NCBI GenBank assembly: GCA_024509875.1
Contig: JAMPIV010008054.1
Coordinates: 186,001 to 250,000 of the forward strand
DNA: 64,000 nucleotides
Reading direction: 5' to 3'
DNA from: Oreohelix idahoensis
Lineage: Eukaryota > Mollusca > Gastropoda > Stylommatophora > Oreohelicidae
Positions 21,640 to 33,778 of the stretch are shown piece after piece. Numbering within the stretch: position 1 is the first letter of the stretch; every line of letters begins with the position of its first letter. The translations under genes were made by a program, and so were the position numbers. The notes beneath the pieces are model-generated. The model was not told the DNA's origin. It did not search any database and worked only from the letters and a program-made list of their open reading frames with translations.

Positions 21640-23735
21640 TGATTTGAATGTTGAGTTGATAGAAAAAAAATGCATTCATTCAAAAACAAAGAGAAGATGT
21701 CTCTTTGCAGAAATTGTTTAAGCTAGTTACGACAAGTAACGTAAGTACCAATAACAAAGTAAAACATTGGTATACCTTAAACAATGATATATTGTAAGGA
21801 ATTTTCAAGATGTCAAATCAGTTAAGAAACAGATCATGGTACCACTAGACCTATAGTGCTACGACATGCTCATGATATTAACGCTGCAGGTCACTTGGGT
21901 ATAGCAAGGACTAAACAGAGAGTTATCTCTCATTTCTTTTGGCCGGGTGTGACCAAAGATGTCAAGGTCTTTTGTCGGACTTGTTTAGTTTGCCAGAGTG
22001 CGGCAACGAAAAGGCCGCATCATATTGCACCAATCCAAGCAGAGAACATCTCATTGCATCCATTCGCAAAGATGTCAATAGACTTTATTGGTCCTATTAA
22101 AACTTCAACTAGGGGACATTGTGACGGGTGTTGCGGTTACTCTGTTCATATATTATTTATTGAATATTAAAGTCACTCTCTTGACGTGGTTAATGTTTGT
22201 TATTGATGGTTAGCTCTGACCGTAAGAACATCCCTTCGACGTTCTGATTTGCATATTTTACATTAATTGATTTCTCCTGTGGGAGAGTTATCGTGCTGAG
22301 AAAACGTAAACATTAACAGCTGTGGAACCAAACCCGAAACGTAAGTAAGATATCAAGCCTTCTGTTCTGAGTCCACATGTATTGACGTTCATATAAAAGA
22401 CATCCGACATTCACAAAACTTCATGTACAGTTCAGCATAATAATAATTTCCAAGTAATACAAGTAAGTATCCGTCCGTGTCAAAACAATATGTCAGATGA
22501 ACACCATGGCTATATACATGCGCTGCTGTAGTCAGACAGCCAGAAATGAGCGCATGAGTTCTCGACAGCTACAATTTGAATCTTCATTCGATTCTCCTTC
22601 CACTATTTCGTTTACATAATAAATTTCATACTTCATACGATTATTCGAACTAACCCTGAGTTCTATATTGAATTCATCCTTATGGCTATATACAAAGCCT
22701 CTCCTTGGAAGGAATATATGACACGACTTCTCTGCTCGACGGACAGCATGAAAGGACCCAAGTAACCAAGTCACCAAGCATGACCTTACTAACGCGAACA
22801 CGTCATAATCTTAGCATATATTTCGCGTTCAGTAGTCCATAGAGTATCGACATATTCTATTAATGTTATTGACCCCAAACGTTGCGCACTACTAACCCCC
22901 AGCAGAGGCCGTCATTTAAAATAACACCGTAACAGACATAGATATGTCTTAACGTTTATAGATATGTGTAGGCGTTTGCCCGAGGCCATCGCACTGAAGT
23001 ATATCTCCAGTGATAACGTGGCTGACGCTCTATTTTTAGTTTTTTCCAGATTGGTTTTTCCCGAAAATATCCATTTTGGTAATGGCTCGCAATTTGTTTC
23101 CGATGCCATGATGAAAGTGATGAATATGTTTGGTATCGAACGTTAACTCAGTTCGCTGTACCAAACCCGAGCGTCAGGTCAAATTGAGAGGTTTAATAGG
23201 ACACTTAAACAAATGCTTGATAGAGTAACAGCTAAGTATCTGCAAGACTGGGACCGGATACTGCCCGCTGTCCTTTTTGCGTATCGGAAAATACCAAATT
23301 CTATCACCGATTTTAGTCCATGGCCATATTAAAACATTTACAAATAGGTAGTGATATGAACGAAGAAATTCAATCGTCTTATCAATATGTAGTAAATCTA
23401 AGACGAAAAATTATTGACGCATGCAACATTGCAGTGCAGTCTTCGGAAAGAGCGAAGTCAAGGGCTCGACTGTTTTTCAATAAAAACAGGAAACTGCGCC
23501 AGCTGTGGCTAGGAGATGAAGCTTTTGTTATGCTTCCGAATAAGGAAAACAGATTGCTGATTTCATGGAAAGGTCCATATACAATCATTAAAAAGCTATC
23601 AGATGTAGATTATGTTGCAAGCGTGAAAGGAAAAGAAAACATTTTTCACATAAATATGTTGCAACAAATCTACACTAGGCCACCACATCTTCGCCCATCT
23701 TTGATTCTCTTGACGAATCCATTGATCGTCGTTCT
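21640..23735 (+). pseudogene. Gypsy 1 integrase, split by a solo LTR
   Basis: The N-terminal zinc domain is at 21856-22110 (RHAHDINAAGHLG, CRTCLVC), followed by the first catalytic block MSIDFIGPI. The solo LTR 22120-22934 lies in the next codons. The core resumes at 22935 with CRRLPEAIALKYI. The second catalytic position reads HFGNGSQF, Gly where Asp is expected. SGQIERFNRTLK (23173-23208) carries the final Glu. The C-terminal frame 23320-23735 has WLGDEAFVM and the WKGPYTI (GPY/F) module. Frames break near 21850, 23146 and 23330. It precedes RT, the unusual order of this element. Confidence 0.85.
22120..22934. mobile_element. Solo LTR (815 bp) in integrase, TSD gacat
   Basis: Begins TGTGACGGGTG and ends CACCGTAACA, with gacat at 22115-22119 and again at 22935-22939, a 5-bp duplication as Gypsy elements make. 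Removing the insert restores the integrase reading frame across the site. A related LTR occurs at 42507-43202 with long shared blocks such as catgcgctgctgtagtcaga and tagcatatatttcgcgttca. Confidence 0.92.
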
Positions 23736-24084
23736 TCCTTGGCTGTCATCCAAGAAGAAATTTCTGAATTCCATGACGAGGGTGAACCTATTTTATCATT
23801 ACAAGAGATTCGTTCACTAGCGACTGAATCATGGAAAGATGTTTCCATTGATCCGTCTTTAAACACGAATCAGAAAAACCAGATGTCTGATCTACTTCAC
23901 TCTTTTTCTGATGTGCCTACAGATATTCCTGGGTATACTGATGTCATCGAACATGATATCAGATTGACGGATTTCAGGCCTATTAAGCTGAAACCGTACC
24001 CTATTCCGATCCATCTGCAATCTCAGGTGCAAGATGCGATTAAGCAAATGATTAGTCTTAATATCATAGAACCTTCCAATTCGC

Positions 24085-24098
24085 CATATAGCTTTCCT
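24085..24098. repeat. Target-site duplication of LINE copy C, left
   Basis: catatagctttcct, repeated at 24254-24267; 14 bp. Confidence 0.9.
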
Positions 24099-24253
24099 TA
24101 CTTACTTACTTAGTCGTTCACCTTCTACCGTGAGGTGTAGTGGTTTTTAAGAGAGAGCGCCAGACCATTCTATCAGCTGTCTTCTTCCTGGCCTGGTTCC
24201 ATTCTAGTCCTCGGTCCTTCAAAGATTGTCTAATTTTGTCCTCCCAGCTGACT
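24099..24253 (-). mobile_element. LINE copy C, 155-bp 3' end, inserted in Gypsy RT
   Basis: Reverse complement of the last ~150 bp of LINE copies A and B: the tacttacttactta tail is at the left end, then gtcgttcaccttctaccgtg and so on. It is flanked by the 14-bp duplication catatagctttcct. Severely 5'-truncated, with no coding capacity. It shows the family was active after Gypsy 1 arrived. Confidence 0.92.
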
Positions 24254-25422
24254 CATATAGCTTTCCTATGGTGTTAATTAGGAACAAGGACAAATCTATA
24301 CATATTTGTATAGATTATAGAAAACTTAACGCAGTGTCTATTCGAGACGCGAAACCTCTTCCCGTGCTCAATTCTCTTCTTGAGAGACTTTCTACTGCTA
24401 CCTGTTTTACTAAATTCGATCTCTCAAAGGGCTATTGGCAAATCCCGTTGTCTAGTAGATCTAAACCTTATACAGCTTTTGCTACTCTGTTAGGTTTATT
24501 TCAATTCAACTATATGTCGTTTGGACTTGTTAATGCTCCTGCGACATTTGTGCGCATGATGAGGAGATTATTCTCAAATCGTGAAGACTTCATTACATAC
24601 ATTGATGACATATGTCTCTTCCATCAATCTTGGAGTGATCATGTCCACGACATTCACACTCTCTTAGATACCTTACATGATCATAATATCACAGCTAAAC
24701 CATCTAAAACGAGAAAAGAATTCTCTGAAATTACCTTTCTCGGACATAAGTTTGGAAGTGGGGTCTTAAAACCTGAAGATGCTACTGACTCCAAAATCTT
24801 AAATTTAGATGTCCCTCGAACTAAGAAACAAGTTAGAAGTCTTTTTGGTTTAATCAACTTCTACAGAATATTTTTGCCTAATTTGAGTGATGTCACTGCA
24901 GTTGTGAATGCATTGCTGAAGAAGGACGTGGCAAAGAAGGTAATGTGGTCACACGCTTGTGATGCATCTTTAAATGTTATAAAGCATGCCTTTTCTAAAT
25001 CCCCCATTTTACGGTTGCCTGATATACGACTACCTTTTACTCTTAGGGTAGACGCCAGCGACGTCGGAATCGGTGGCGTATTATTGCAAGAATATCAAGG
25101 CCAGATGCATCCTATCATCTATGTCAGCAGAAAGCTTACCAATGCTGAACAAAAGTATCGTAAAGTAGAGCGTGAATTGCTGGCTATAATGTTCTCCTTT
25201 AAGAAATTACAACGCTACCTCTTGGGTGCCCATTTTACCCTCGAAACGGATCAACGAGCCTTGGGTTACTTACAGACTGCTCATTTTACTAACCCAAAGG
25301 CAGCCAGAGCTAGCCTTGCTTTGCAGCCGTACGACTATTCAATTAGAGCTATCAAGGGTAAAATCAACGTGGTTGCAGACGTATTGTCCCTTTGCATTAA
25401 AGACACTCCGTCTTCCATATGA

Positions 25423-27548
25423 CCCTCAAGCTCACGTTATCAACAGTATGCTAAACAGCCTTGGCTACATTCAAATCGATTGTGCTGATGACTTTTCGTG
25501 TCTAGAAACAGTGCTATAATATTTTCACAGAACATGGGCGTTATTCCTAATGTTGCTACAACAACGCCACCCGCACAGACACACCATGATACTGTTCAAA
25601 TTTTCATTCAAGACGTGTAATATACCTATCGTCTCAGAACAATGTATGGACACACATTACGTAAACATTTGAACTGTCAGTTCTACAACAAGTGTACAGA
25701 AAGAAAATGCTACGATCATTTACAGCGAGTCAATTCAAGACAGTTTGTGAAATTTCCACTCAATAACTGTTTAATGCATCATTTGGTTTCATAAAAGGAC
25801 ATAACACAGTAATTGAAACCTGTACCTGTATTTCAAGGGAGATAATTATGTGATGTTATTATGAAATCTTCAACGTGACATTGCTTCAAAGTTCCAGAAC
25901 GTACGAATGTTGTATCAACTAAGAATTCTATAGACAACAATCATGGACACATTGGATTTATAATTTCTACGAGAAACTTCAAGCACTACGAAATTTTGCG
26001 CGTGAAGTTGACTTAAGCCTATTTGGAACATTACCATTTTTTCTTACAGGATTAAAATAAACTTAATAACGTTTCCAGAATGTCTCAGACCTAAGGGTCT
26101 TTTATATTTGGACATGCGCCCTAATATAACCCACTAGGTTGAACGGGACGTGCCTCGCCAAAACGAGGCAAAAGTTTTACATAAAAAAATGTGATCTTTC
26201 AAAACAAAAGATCAGGACATTGACATTTTTGTGTTTGAAACTTTAAGTGCATTGTTCACTATTGTGAGATTAATTGATGTCTTTATTGTTCATATTATTT
26301 ATATGATACAATTTGACACAGCAGTCACTAAATACATTACACATATATGTGACATTGTGTAGCAGTAAAACACTTTGTATGTGTTTATTATCTGCCTATA
26401 TCTTTTCCCTGCTGTTCTATTGATTATTTCATGCACTTAACATTAATGTTTATTTGATCAACATTCTTTGACTACGGTGACATGACTGTAAACAGTAGGT
26501 GTCCTTTGACTACGTGACGGTGAGAGAGCATGGTATATCTGCATTTTTCATGTTAGATGTTGACTGACAACTGCAATAGGACCTCATTTTTATGTCAATT
26601 TGTTTGGAACTATTTGAATGACATTGGTTTTGCAGTTCATGCTGCTTTTCCACACCTTAGGTGTTAAATTTCCTACATATCGGCACAAACATAGGTCTAT
26701 GCATCGTCATAGCAACAGTGACATATGATGTTACTTTTTGCTCACCTTATTGGTGTTTTTTGTCTCTTACCGCAATAATGTCAACTTCGTTGCCATTATT
26801 GACCGGGGGGGGGGGGGGGGGGGGGGGTGGGGGGGGGGGGGAGTAGTTATTATGGCTAAATTCATAACACATTTTCGTCGCTCTCAAACTTGGTTTGTGA
26901 GCTGACTTCGTTATTTACAATGCGTAACTACGACAACTCAGGAAGTACGTCATCATCGTCTGCAGATTTTTGTGCATACGTGGTTTGCCGGGCTATGATC
27001 GAACATTCGGTCTAGTTATCGGTCTCTTTTGGCACTGTATCTCCGAGTTAGAAGGATGTGTTTTTAAGCTGCTCCTGGATGTGTACTTTGAGTACTAATA
27101 TTTCATATGTTTAAATCAGCTAGGTCGTCTACCGATTAAAGCCTAGTCTGATCATATTTCTAAGGACGTGTCAGCGCTGAATGGAGTGTGGAAAGGATGA
27201 GTAACTTTGATATGAAATAAATTTAGCATGATGACCTTGACCGTGTTCCTTATTGTCTACTAACGTTAGACTTACGTATGGACTGGCTAGTGATTGCCAT
27301 TGTCTATTACCTTGATGCAAGTTTTGAGGAGCCTCGTCATTGTGATTAAATCTATATATTTGTGAAACGTCAAACAGGCCATTATAGCTTTTACACTGCT
27401 AATTACTAGCTTTACGTTTCATTGAACTATGCTTGTTGGACTATACCATATTAAGCCCTAGAACCACTTGACACCAGGGTCCAGCATTTTTAAATACTCA
27501 GAAACCTCTCGCAACATTATAGGAGCCAGAACCCAGGGGGTCATAACA
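25423..27548. other. No gene; probable 3' part of Gypsy 1 and upstream part of Gypsy 2
   Basis: No protein resemblance on either strand. A purine tract aagggagataat at 25835-25846 could be a polypurine tract of Gypsy 1, but no LTR pair confirms it. The G-tract at 26805-26841 is listed separately. 26850-27548 may be the U3 part of the Gypsy 2 5' LTR, though it does not match the 3' LTR. Confidence 0.4.
26805..26841 (+). repeat. 37-bp guanine homopolymer tract
   Basis: Thirty-six G with a single T at 26828. Such tracts can form G-quadruplexes and are prone to length error in sequencing. Confidence 0.95.
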
Positions 27549-27861
27549 GAGACTTGTTAACTGAGAGACGTTCTACAGTTCCAGTTTCAAAGGTTGTATG
27601 CATTTTGACCGTTAACCTTCAAGGTCTGTTATGAACGAGAACACTTCAATAACAGCTGCTAATAATAGCAAGAAATAAACACTATCATTCTTTGACACAA
27701 TGTTTAATAAAGAAATAATGGAACGAAAAATTATAACAATAACGTAGATAAACCCAAAGTTGCAGCAGGAGATACTACATGTAGACAGGACAGATGAATT
27801 TAAAATACATGAATTGAATTATAATATCAGCCCCATTATTGAAGCCTGAAAGTCTGCAACA
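27549..27861 (+). repeat. 5' LTR 3' portion (R-U5) of Gypsy 2
   Basis: From gagacttgttaactgagaga to agtctgcaaca this matches 31451-31764 and 33465-33778 nearly base for base (shared caataacagctgctaataat and ttgcagcaggaagatactac-like blocks). Upstream of 27549 the similarity stops, so this LTR and the 3' LTR differ over their first ~680 bp. Confidence 0.85.
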
Positions 27862-27867
27862 TATAAT

Positions 27868-27885
27868 TGGTGTCAGAAGTGGGAT
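27868..27885 (+). promoter_or_regulatory. Primer binding site, tRNA-Leu type
   Basis: tggtgtcagaagtgggat is complementary to the 3' end of animal tRNA-Leu (…ATCCCACTTCTGACACCA). It lies 6 bp after the LTR end and is where reverse transcription would be primed. Confidence 0.85.
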
Positions 27886-28687
27886 CATCTGTCCCTTCTT
27901 TCACACGATTTTGTCAAAATATCAATTATCTACGATTCCAGCAGTTCGAGCACTCTACGGTTGAGGAAATTGAGTCAGTTTGTACGATAATTGAAGTCAC
28001 AATAAATAGTCAACAAACGTGAGAAAAATACCTCCAAGACAATCTGGCAAGTCGAGTGCGCATGTCAGCACTTTAACAGCTACAGTTTCAATTTGAGACA
28101 TTTCTCCGTCAACGAACTAATGTGGCAATGATGTTGCCTGTATTAGAACTGACCGTCAACTCTATTAACGGTGTTCCTGATCCGATCCAGAAATCAGAGT
28201 AGAACAGTTTTACCATAAACTGTTGTTCCGGATCCATCACGACTTTTAGGGTCTATGTCTGTATTTGCTGACTTAGTGTCTAGGGATTTGTTTCGCTATA
28301 GATTGATACCCATCATTCTGCCATACGAACACCATTTTATTTGTGTCTAGCTGTGACGTAATGACATTTCGTCATTTTTAATTTGCATGACCTACTTTCA
28401 GTGTAGTCAAAATTTATACATTTGTTAATCTAAAACTCTCGTCTATTTGTAATTTTTTCACGACGACTTTTCTTTGTTTATTTTTGTAATGTTATTTTAA
28501 CGTTATCTTTTTTCTGATTAATATGTGTGAGTCTTCTTTGGTTGTTTTATATTCGTTATGTGGTGTTGTATAATTGGAGATATCACTTCAATGTGTTTCA
28601 TTTTCTTGTGCATTCCATTGTCACCTATGCTCTTCTCTAGTTTGCATTGAGGAACATATTTACATCACAGATTGATTAAATTCAGAG

Positions 28688-28691
<4 letters not shown>

Positions 28692-28782
<91 letters not shown>
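28692..28782. repeat. (TA)n microsatellite, ~91 bp
   Basis: Uninterrupted alternating TA directly upstream of the Gag start in Gypsy 2. Confidence 0.97.
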
Positions 28783-28783
<1 letters not shown>

Positions 28784-28838
28784 TTGGATCTTTCGGGTAG
28801 ATATTTTACTATTGTAAGATAATTAGAAAACTATAACC

Positions 28839-29739
28839 ATGTCGACATTAGAAGATTTTATCAACTTGGGTAAGAGTTTAGGTAAATCAAGAGCTGAACT
28901 TGAGGAATATGCAGAGACTAGGTATGAGAAACACTTAGCTCATGCTGAGAGAATAGAGCAGCGTGAAGATGTCAAGGGGGCAGATGAACTCATGAAATTT
29001 GAACTGACACAACAAAAAGAACTTAAAGAGAAAGAAATGGTTCAAAAAAGACAAAGAAATGTCTCTAAAATTGGAGATGGAACGAATAAATTTTGAACAA
29101 AAAATTAAAGAGAGAGAATTGGAGAAAGAGAAAATGGAAATAAGACGAATGGAACTTCTTCAACTAGATCAAGTTCATAGAAATGCTATTAAACTTGAAG
29201 CATTAAGACTTAATGCAGAGAAAGAAAAAGCTTTAGAGTTAGCAAAATTGCAATCTGATCATTCTAAGACTTCAGCAGGTTCAACTGTGTTCTATCCTAA
29301 GTTGATGATGCCTCATTTTGATCAGAATCGCGACTGTGTGGACAGTTTCTTGTCTAGATTTATCATGAAGGTAACAGGTTTGAATTTACCTAAAGAGCAA
29401 TGGAGCAGTCTCTTGGTTGATTTTTTAACTGTGGACTCGCTCCAATGCTTCATGAATCTGGATAAGAAAAGCAGAAACCATTTTGAGGTCCTTAAAGAAA
29501 TACTTCTCAGACGTTTCCAGTTAACTGAATCTGGATTTCGTGATCTTACTTTCTTTTCGGAGATTTTCTTTGTTATATCTGTTATTAACGATACTTGCAT
29601 TGCTTTTAATAGCTTCACTCATCTATACACGTTTATCGTTACTGCTTTATGTAACGATGTTTCGTTGCTTATGTGCTTTAACTTTAGGTGTTTGAAAAAC
29701 ATGATGATTACAGGTATTTTTGTTAAAAGACATTTTTGA
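28839..29739 (+). pseudogene. Gypsy 2 Gag
   Basis: The frame 28839-29096 starts MSTLEDFINLGKSLGKSRAE. After a frameshift near 29065 the frame 29059-29560 gives a long charged coiled coil (KERELEKEKMEIRRMELLQL), then the Gag core LPKEQWSSLLVDFL and LRRFQLTESGFRDL. Beyond about 29560 the frame runs into unrelated sequence, the deletion joint that removes the Gag tail, protease, integrase and RT start. The coiled coil plus core layout is the same as in Gypsy 1. Confidence 0.8.
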
Positions 29740-30606
29740 GACTTTTGTGCGCATGGTGTACCACCTTCTTGGCAATCGAAAGGATGTCATCACGTACACC
29801 GATGACATCTGCCTCTTTCACGATTCTTGGGACGACCACATTAATGGTTTAACGTCTCTACTTCTTACATTACGGCAACACGGTTCGACTGTGCAACCTT
29901 CCAATGTCCAATTAGGTTGTCAGGAAATTTCATTTCTTGGTCACCGTATAGGTAACCATAGATTATATCCTGATGACACAACTGTCAAACGAATTTTGTA
30001 TATTTCTATTCCTACTACTAAGAAGCAAGTCAGAAGCCTCTTAGGCTTAATTAACATCTATCACAAATTCCTTCCTCATTTCGCACAGATTTCTACTCCA
30101 TTGTCTGGACTGCTTGCTAAAGGTAGTCCAAATAAAATTAAATGGACATCGGAATGCAATAAAGCTTTAGTCAAACTCAAAGATTTGTTTTCGTCTCCAC
30201 CTATTTTGTTATTACCAAACTTACACATTTCATTTGTAATTCAAACAGATGCTTCAAATTATGGCATCGGGGGATGTTTGCTACAGTGGTACGAGGGTAT
30301 GCCGCATCCATGTTATTTCGTTTCACGCAAATTGTCCCCAGCGAAACAAAAATACGCAACCGGTCAAAGGGAGCTTCTAGCTGTAGTCTGGTGCCTGGAA
30401 AAGTTGTCGAAGTACCTCATAGGCACACATTTCTACATCAAACAGACCACAGCCTTTTGACGTATATCACATCCAGGACCATGCACAATGCAAGAATCCA
30501 TCGCTGGTTTTTGCTTCTTCAAGAGTTTTCTTTCACCATCGTGCCGATCTCTGGATCTGATAATAATTTGGCAGATCTCTTGTCCCGAAATTACGCAGAG
30601 AGATAA
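29720..30606 (+). pseudogene. Gypsy 2 reverse transcriptase (C-terminal) and RNase H
   Basis: Starts within RT at FVRMVYHLLGNRKDV, then catalytic YTDDICLFH (29795-29820), FLGHRIG and RSLLGLINIYHKFLP. RNase H follows with QTDASNYGIGGCLL (30243-30285) and QRELLAVVWCLEKL (30366-30405). A one-base slip near 30420-30455 moves to the frame that ends SGSDNNLADLLSRNYAER at 30604-30606. The first RT motifs are deleted. Confidence 0.88.
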
Positions 30607-30766
30607 CTTTCTTTAAGTAGTTAGTACTTCTTAGTCTGTGTAATATTTGTGTACACTTTATAATAATAATAGTATTATGATATAGAATATTAGATATTCG
30701 TATTTTGCGTACGTGCACTTTGTCTCCACCAAATTTACACGTGCCACAAATGTCACGTTTAGGATT

Positions 30767-30774
30767 AAGGGGGA
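30767..30774 (+). promoter_or_regulatory. Polypurine tract of Gypsy 2
   Basis: aaggggga immediately before the 3' LTR start (TGATAATGAGG), the expected primer for plus-strand synthesis. Confidence 0.7.
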
Positions 30775-31764
30775 TGATAATGAGGATTGTTGCATAGTCG
30801 GCGAGCATTTTGGTTTGAACCTGATTCGATGGTCGCACCATGTAACACATCCACTGAATAAAGTGATATAGTTCGCGTGGGTTGCTATATGACTCGATAG
30901 GCTAGTAACTTCAGTCCTTGTGTGGCCTTCGAGCCTTATGAAAGTTGGAATATGCGGCATGGCCACTGACTTGTGATAGTGTAAAACTATAAAGTATATT
31001 ACGGTAATATAAAGCTGATAGAATAAATAAATAAATAATGTGCAAGGACCATTGAGTCCGAAAATATAAGTCGGTATCAGAAACCGCAACCAATTTTATT
31101 TTTTTTAAAAGTCGCAAACTACGAACGCAGTTATAATATGTAAGGCTGATAGAGCCTGGCTATAGATGCCAAAATGAAGTAATATTATGGCAGAGTTCTT
31201 GAGATATAAATATTGGGCAGCGACCCTTTGAGAACTATTAACAGAAGGATTAATCATGTATAAATAATAATGATTCCAAGTATTTGGTTACAAGATATGG
31301 ATTGTTAATGAAAATGAAAAGTAACAGACGTGTAATGTCTGATTGGCTACGGAATATAAGACTGTGCTATATAAAGTGTTCTTCAACGTAAAAACATATT
31401 GTTCACGAATCATGATGAAAGTTGTGTGGTGATTAAATTATTATAAGTCGTCAAACGAGAATTGTTAACTAAGAGACGTTCTACAGTTCCAAATGTTGCA
31501 TGCATTTTGACCTTTAACCTTCAAGTTCGGTTATGAACAAGAACACTTCAATAACAGCTGCTAATAATAGCAAGAAATAAACACTATCATTCTTTGACAC
31601 AAGGTTTAATGAAGAAACAATGGAATGAAACATTATAACAATAACATAGATAAACCCAAAGTTGCAGCAGGAAGATACTACATGTAGACCGGACAGATGA
31701 ATTTTAAATACATTAATTAAATGATAATATCTGCCCCATTATTGAAGCCTGAAAGTCTGCAACA
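30775..31764 (+). repeat. 3' LTR of Gypsy 2 (990 bp)
   Basis: Starts TGATAATGAGGATTG and ends CTGCAACA. It aligns end to end with the LTR at 32777-33778. Inside are an inverted CCAAT (gattggc near 31341) and a TATA box tatataaag at 31368-31376, the usual U3 promoter arrangement. In the other copy that box reads ctacataaag. The base after the LTR is zinc-finger sequence, catgtaaactg. Confidence 0.88.

Positions 31765-33778
<2,014 letters not shown>

Larger units (their letters stand above)
19787..25422 (+). mobile_element. Ty3/Gypsy element 1, Gmr1-like domain order, no LTRs recognised
   Basis: Gag, protease, integrase, reverse transcriptase and RNase H are found in that order on the plus strand. 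In standard Ty3/Gypsy elements integrase follows RNase H. Here it precedes RT, as in the Gmr1 group first described from deuterostomes. The 5' LTR is missing (replaced by zinc-finger sequence) and no 3' LTR is evident after 25422. Two later insertions interrupt it (22120-22934 and 24099-24253). Confidence 0.85.
23739..25422 (+). pseudogene. Gypsy 1 reverse transcriptase and RNase H
   Basis: The frame 23739-24098 leads through DVIEHDIRLTDFRPIK and KPYPIPIHLQ to the RT start. It is interrupted by a 155-bp LINE tail and resumes at about 24268. There FTKFDLSKGYWQIPL (motif A, 24410-24455), FGLVNAPATFVRMM (24516-24557) and the catalytic YIDDICLFH (24600-24625) are intact. FLGHKFG and RSLFGLINFYRIFLP follow, then RNase H with LRVDASDVGIGGVLLQ (25045-25092) and ERELLAIMF (25168-25195). 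It stops at 25420-25422. This is the best-preserved part of the element; without the LINE tail the RT-RNase H frame would be long and open. Confidence 0.92.
27549..31764 (+). mobile_element. Ty3/Gypsy element 2, internally deleted, same group as Gypsy 1
   Basis: 5' LTR tail, tRNA-Leu-type primer site, Gag, RT-RNase H, polypurine tract and 3' LTR in order. Protease and integrase are missing through a deletion near 29560-29720. RNase H is followed by only ~170 bp before the 3' LTR, leaving no room for a downstream integrase. This agrees with the integrase-first order seen in Gypsy 1. RT wording (FVRMV and YTDDICLFHDSWDDHI) is close to Gypsy 1. Confidence 0.85.

Noticed and set aside
26661..26846. 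Open frame ending in polyglycine
   Set aside because: Produced by the G tract; no upstream conservation.
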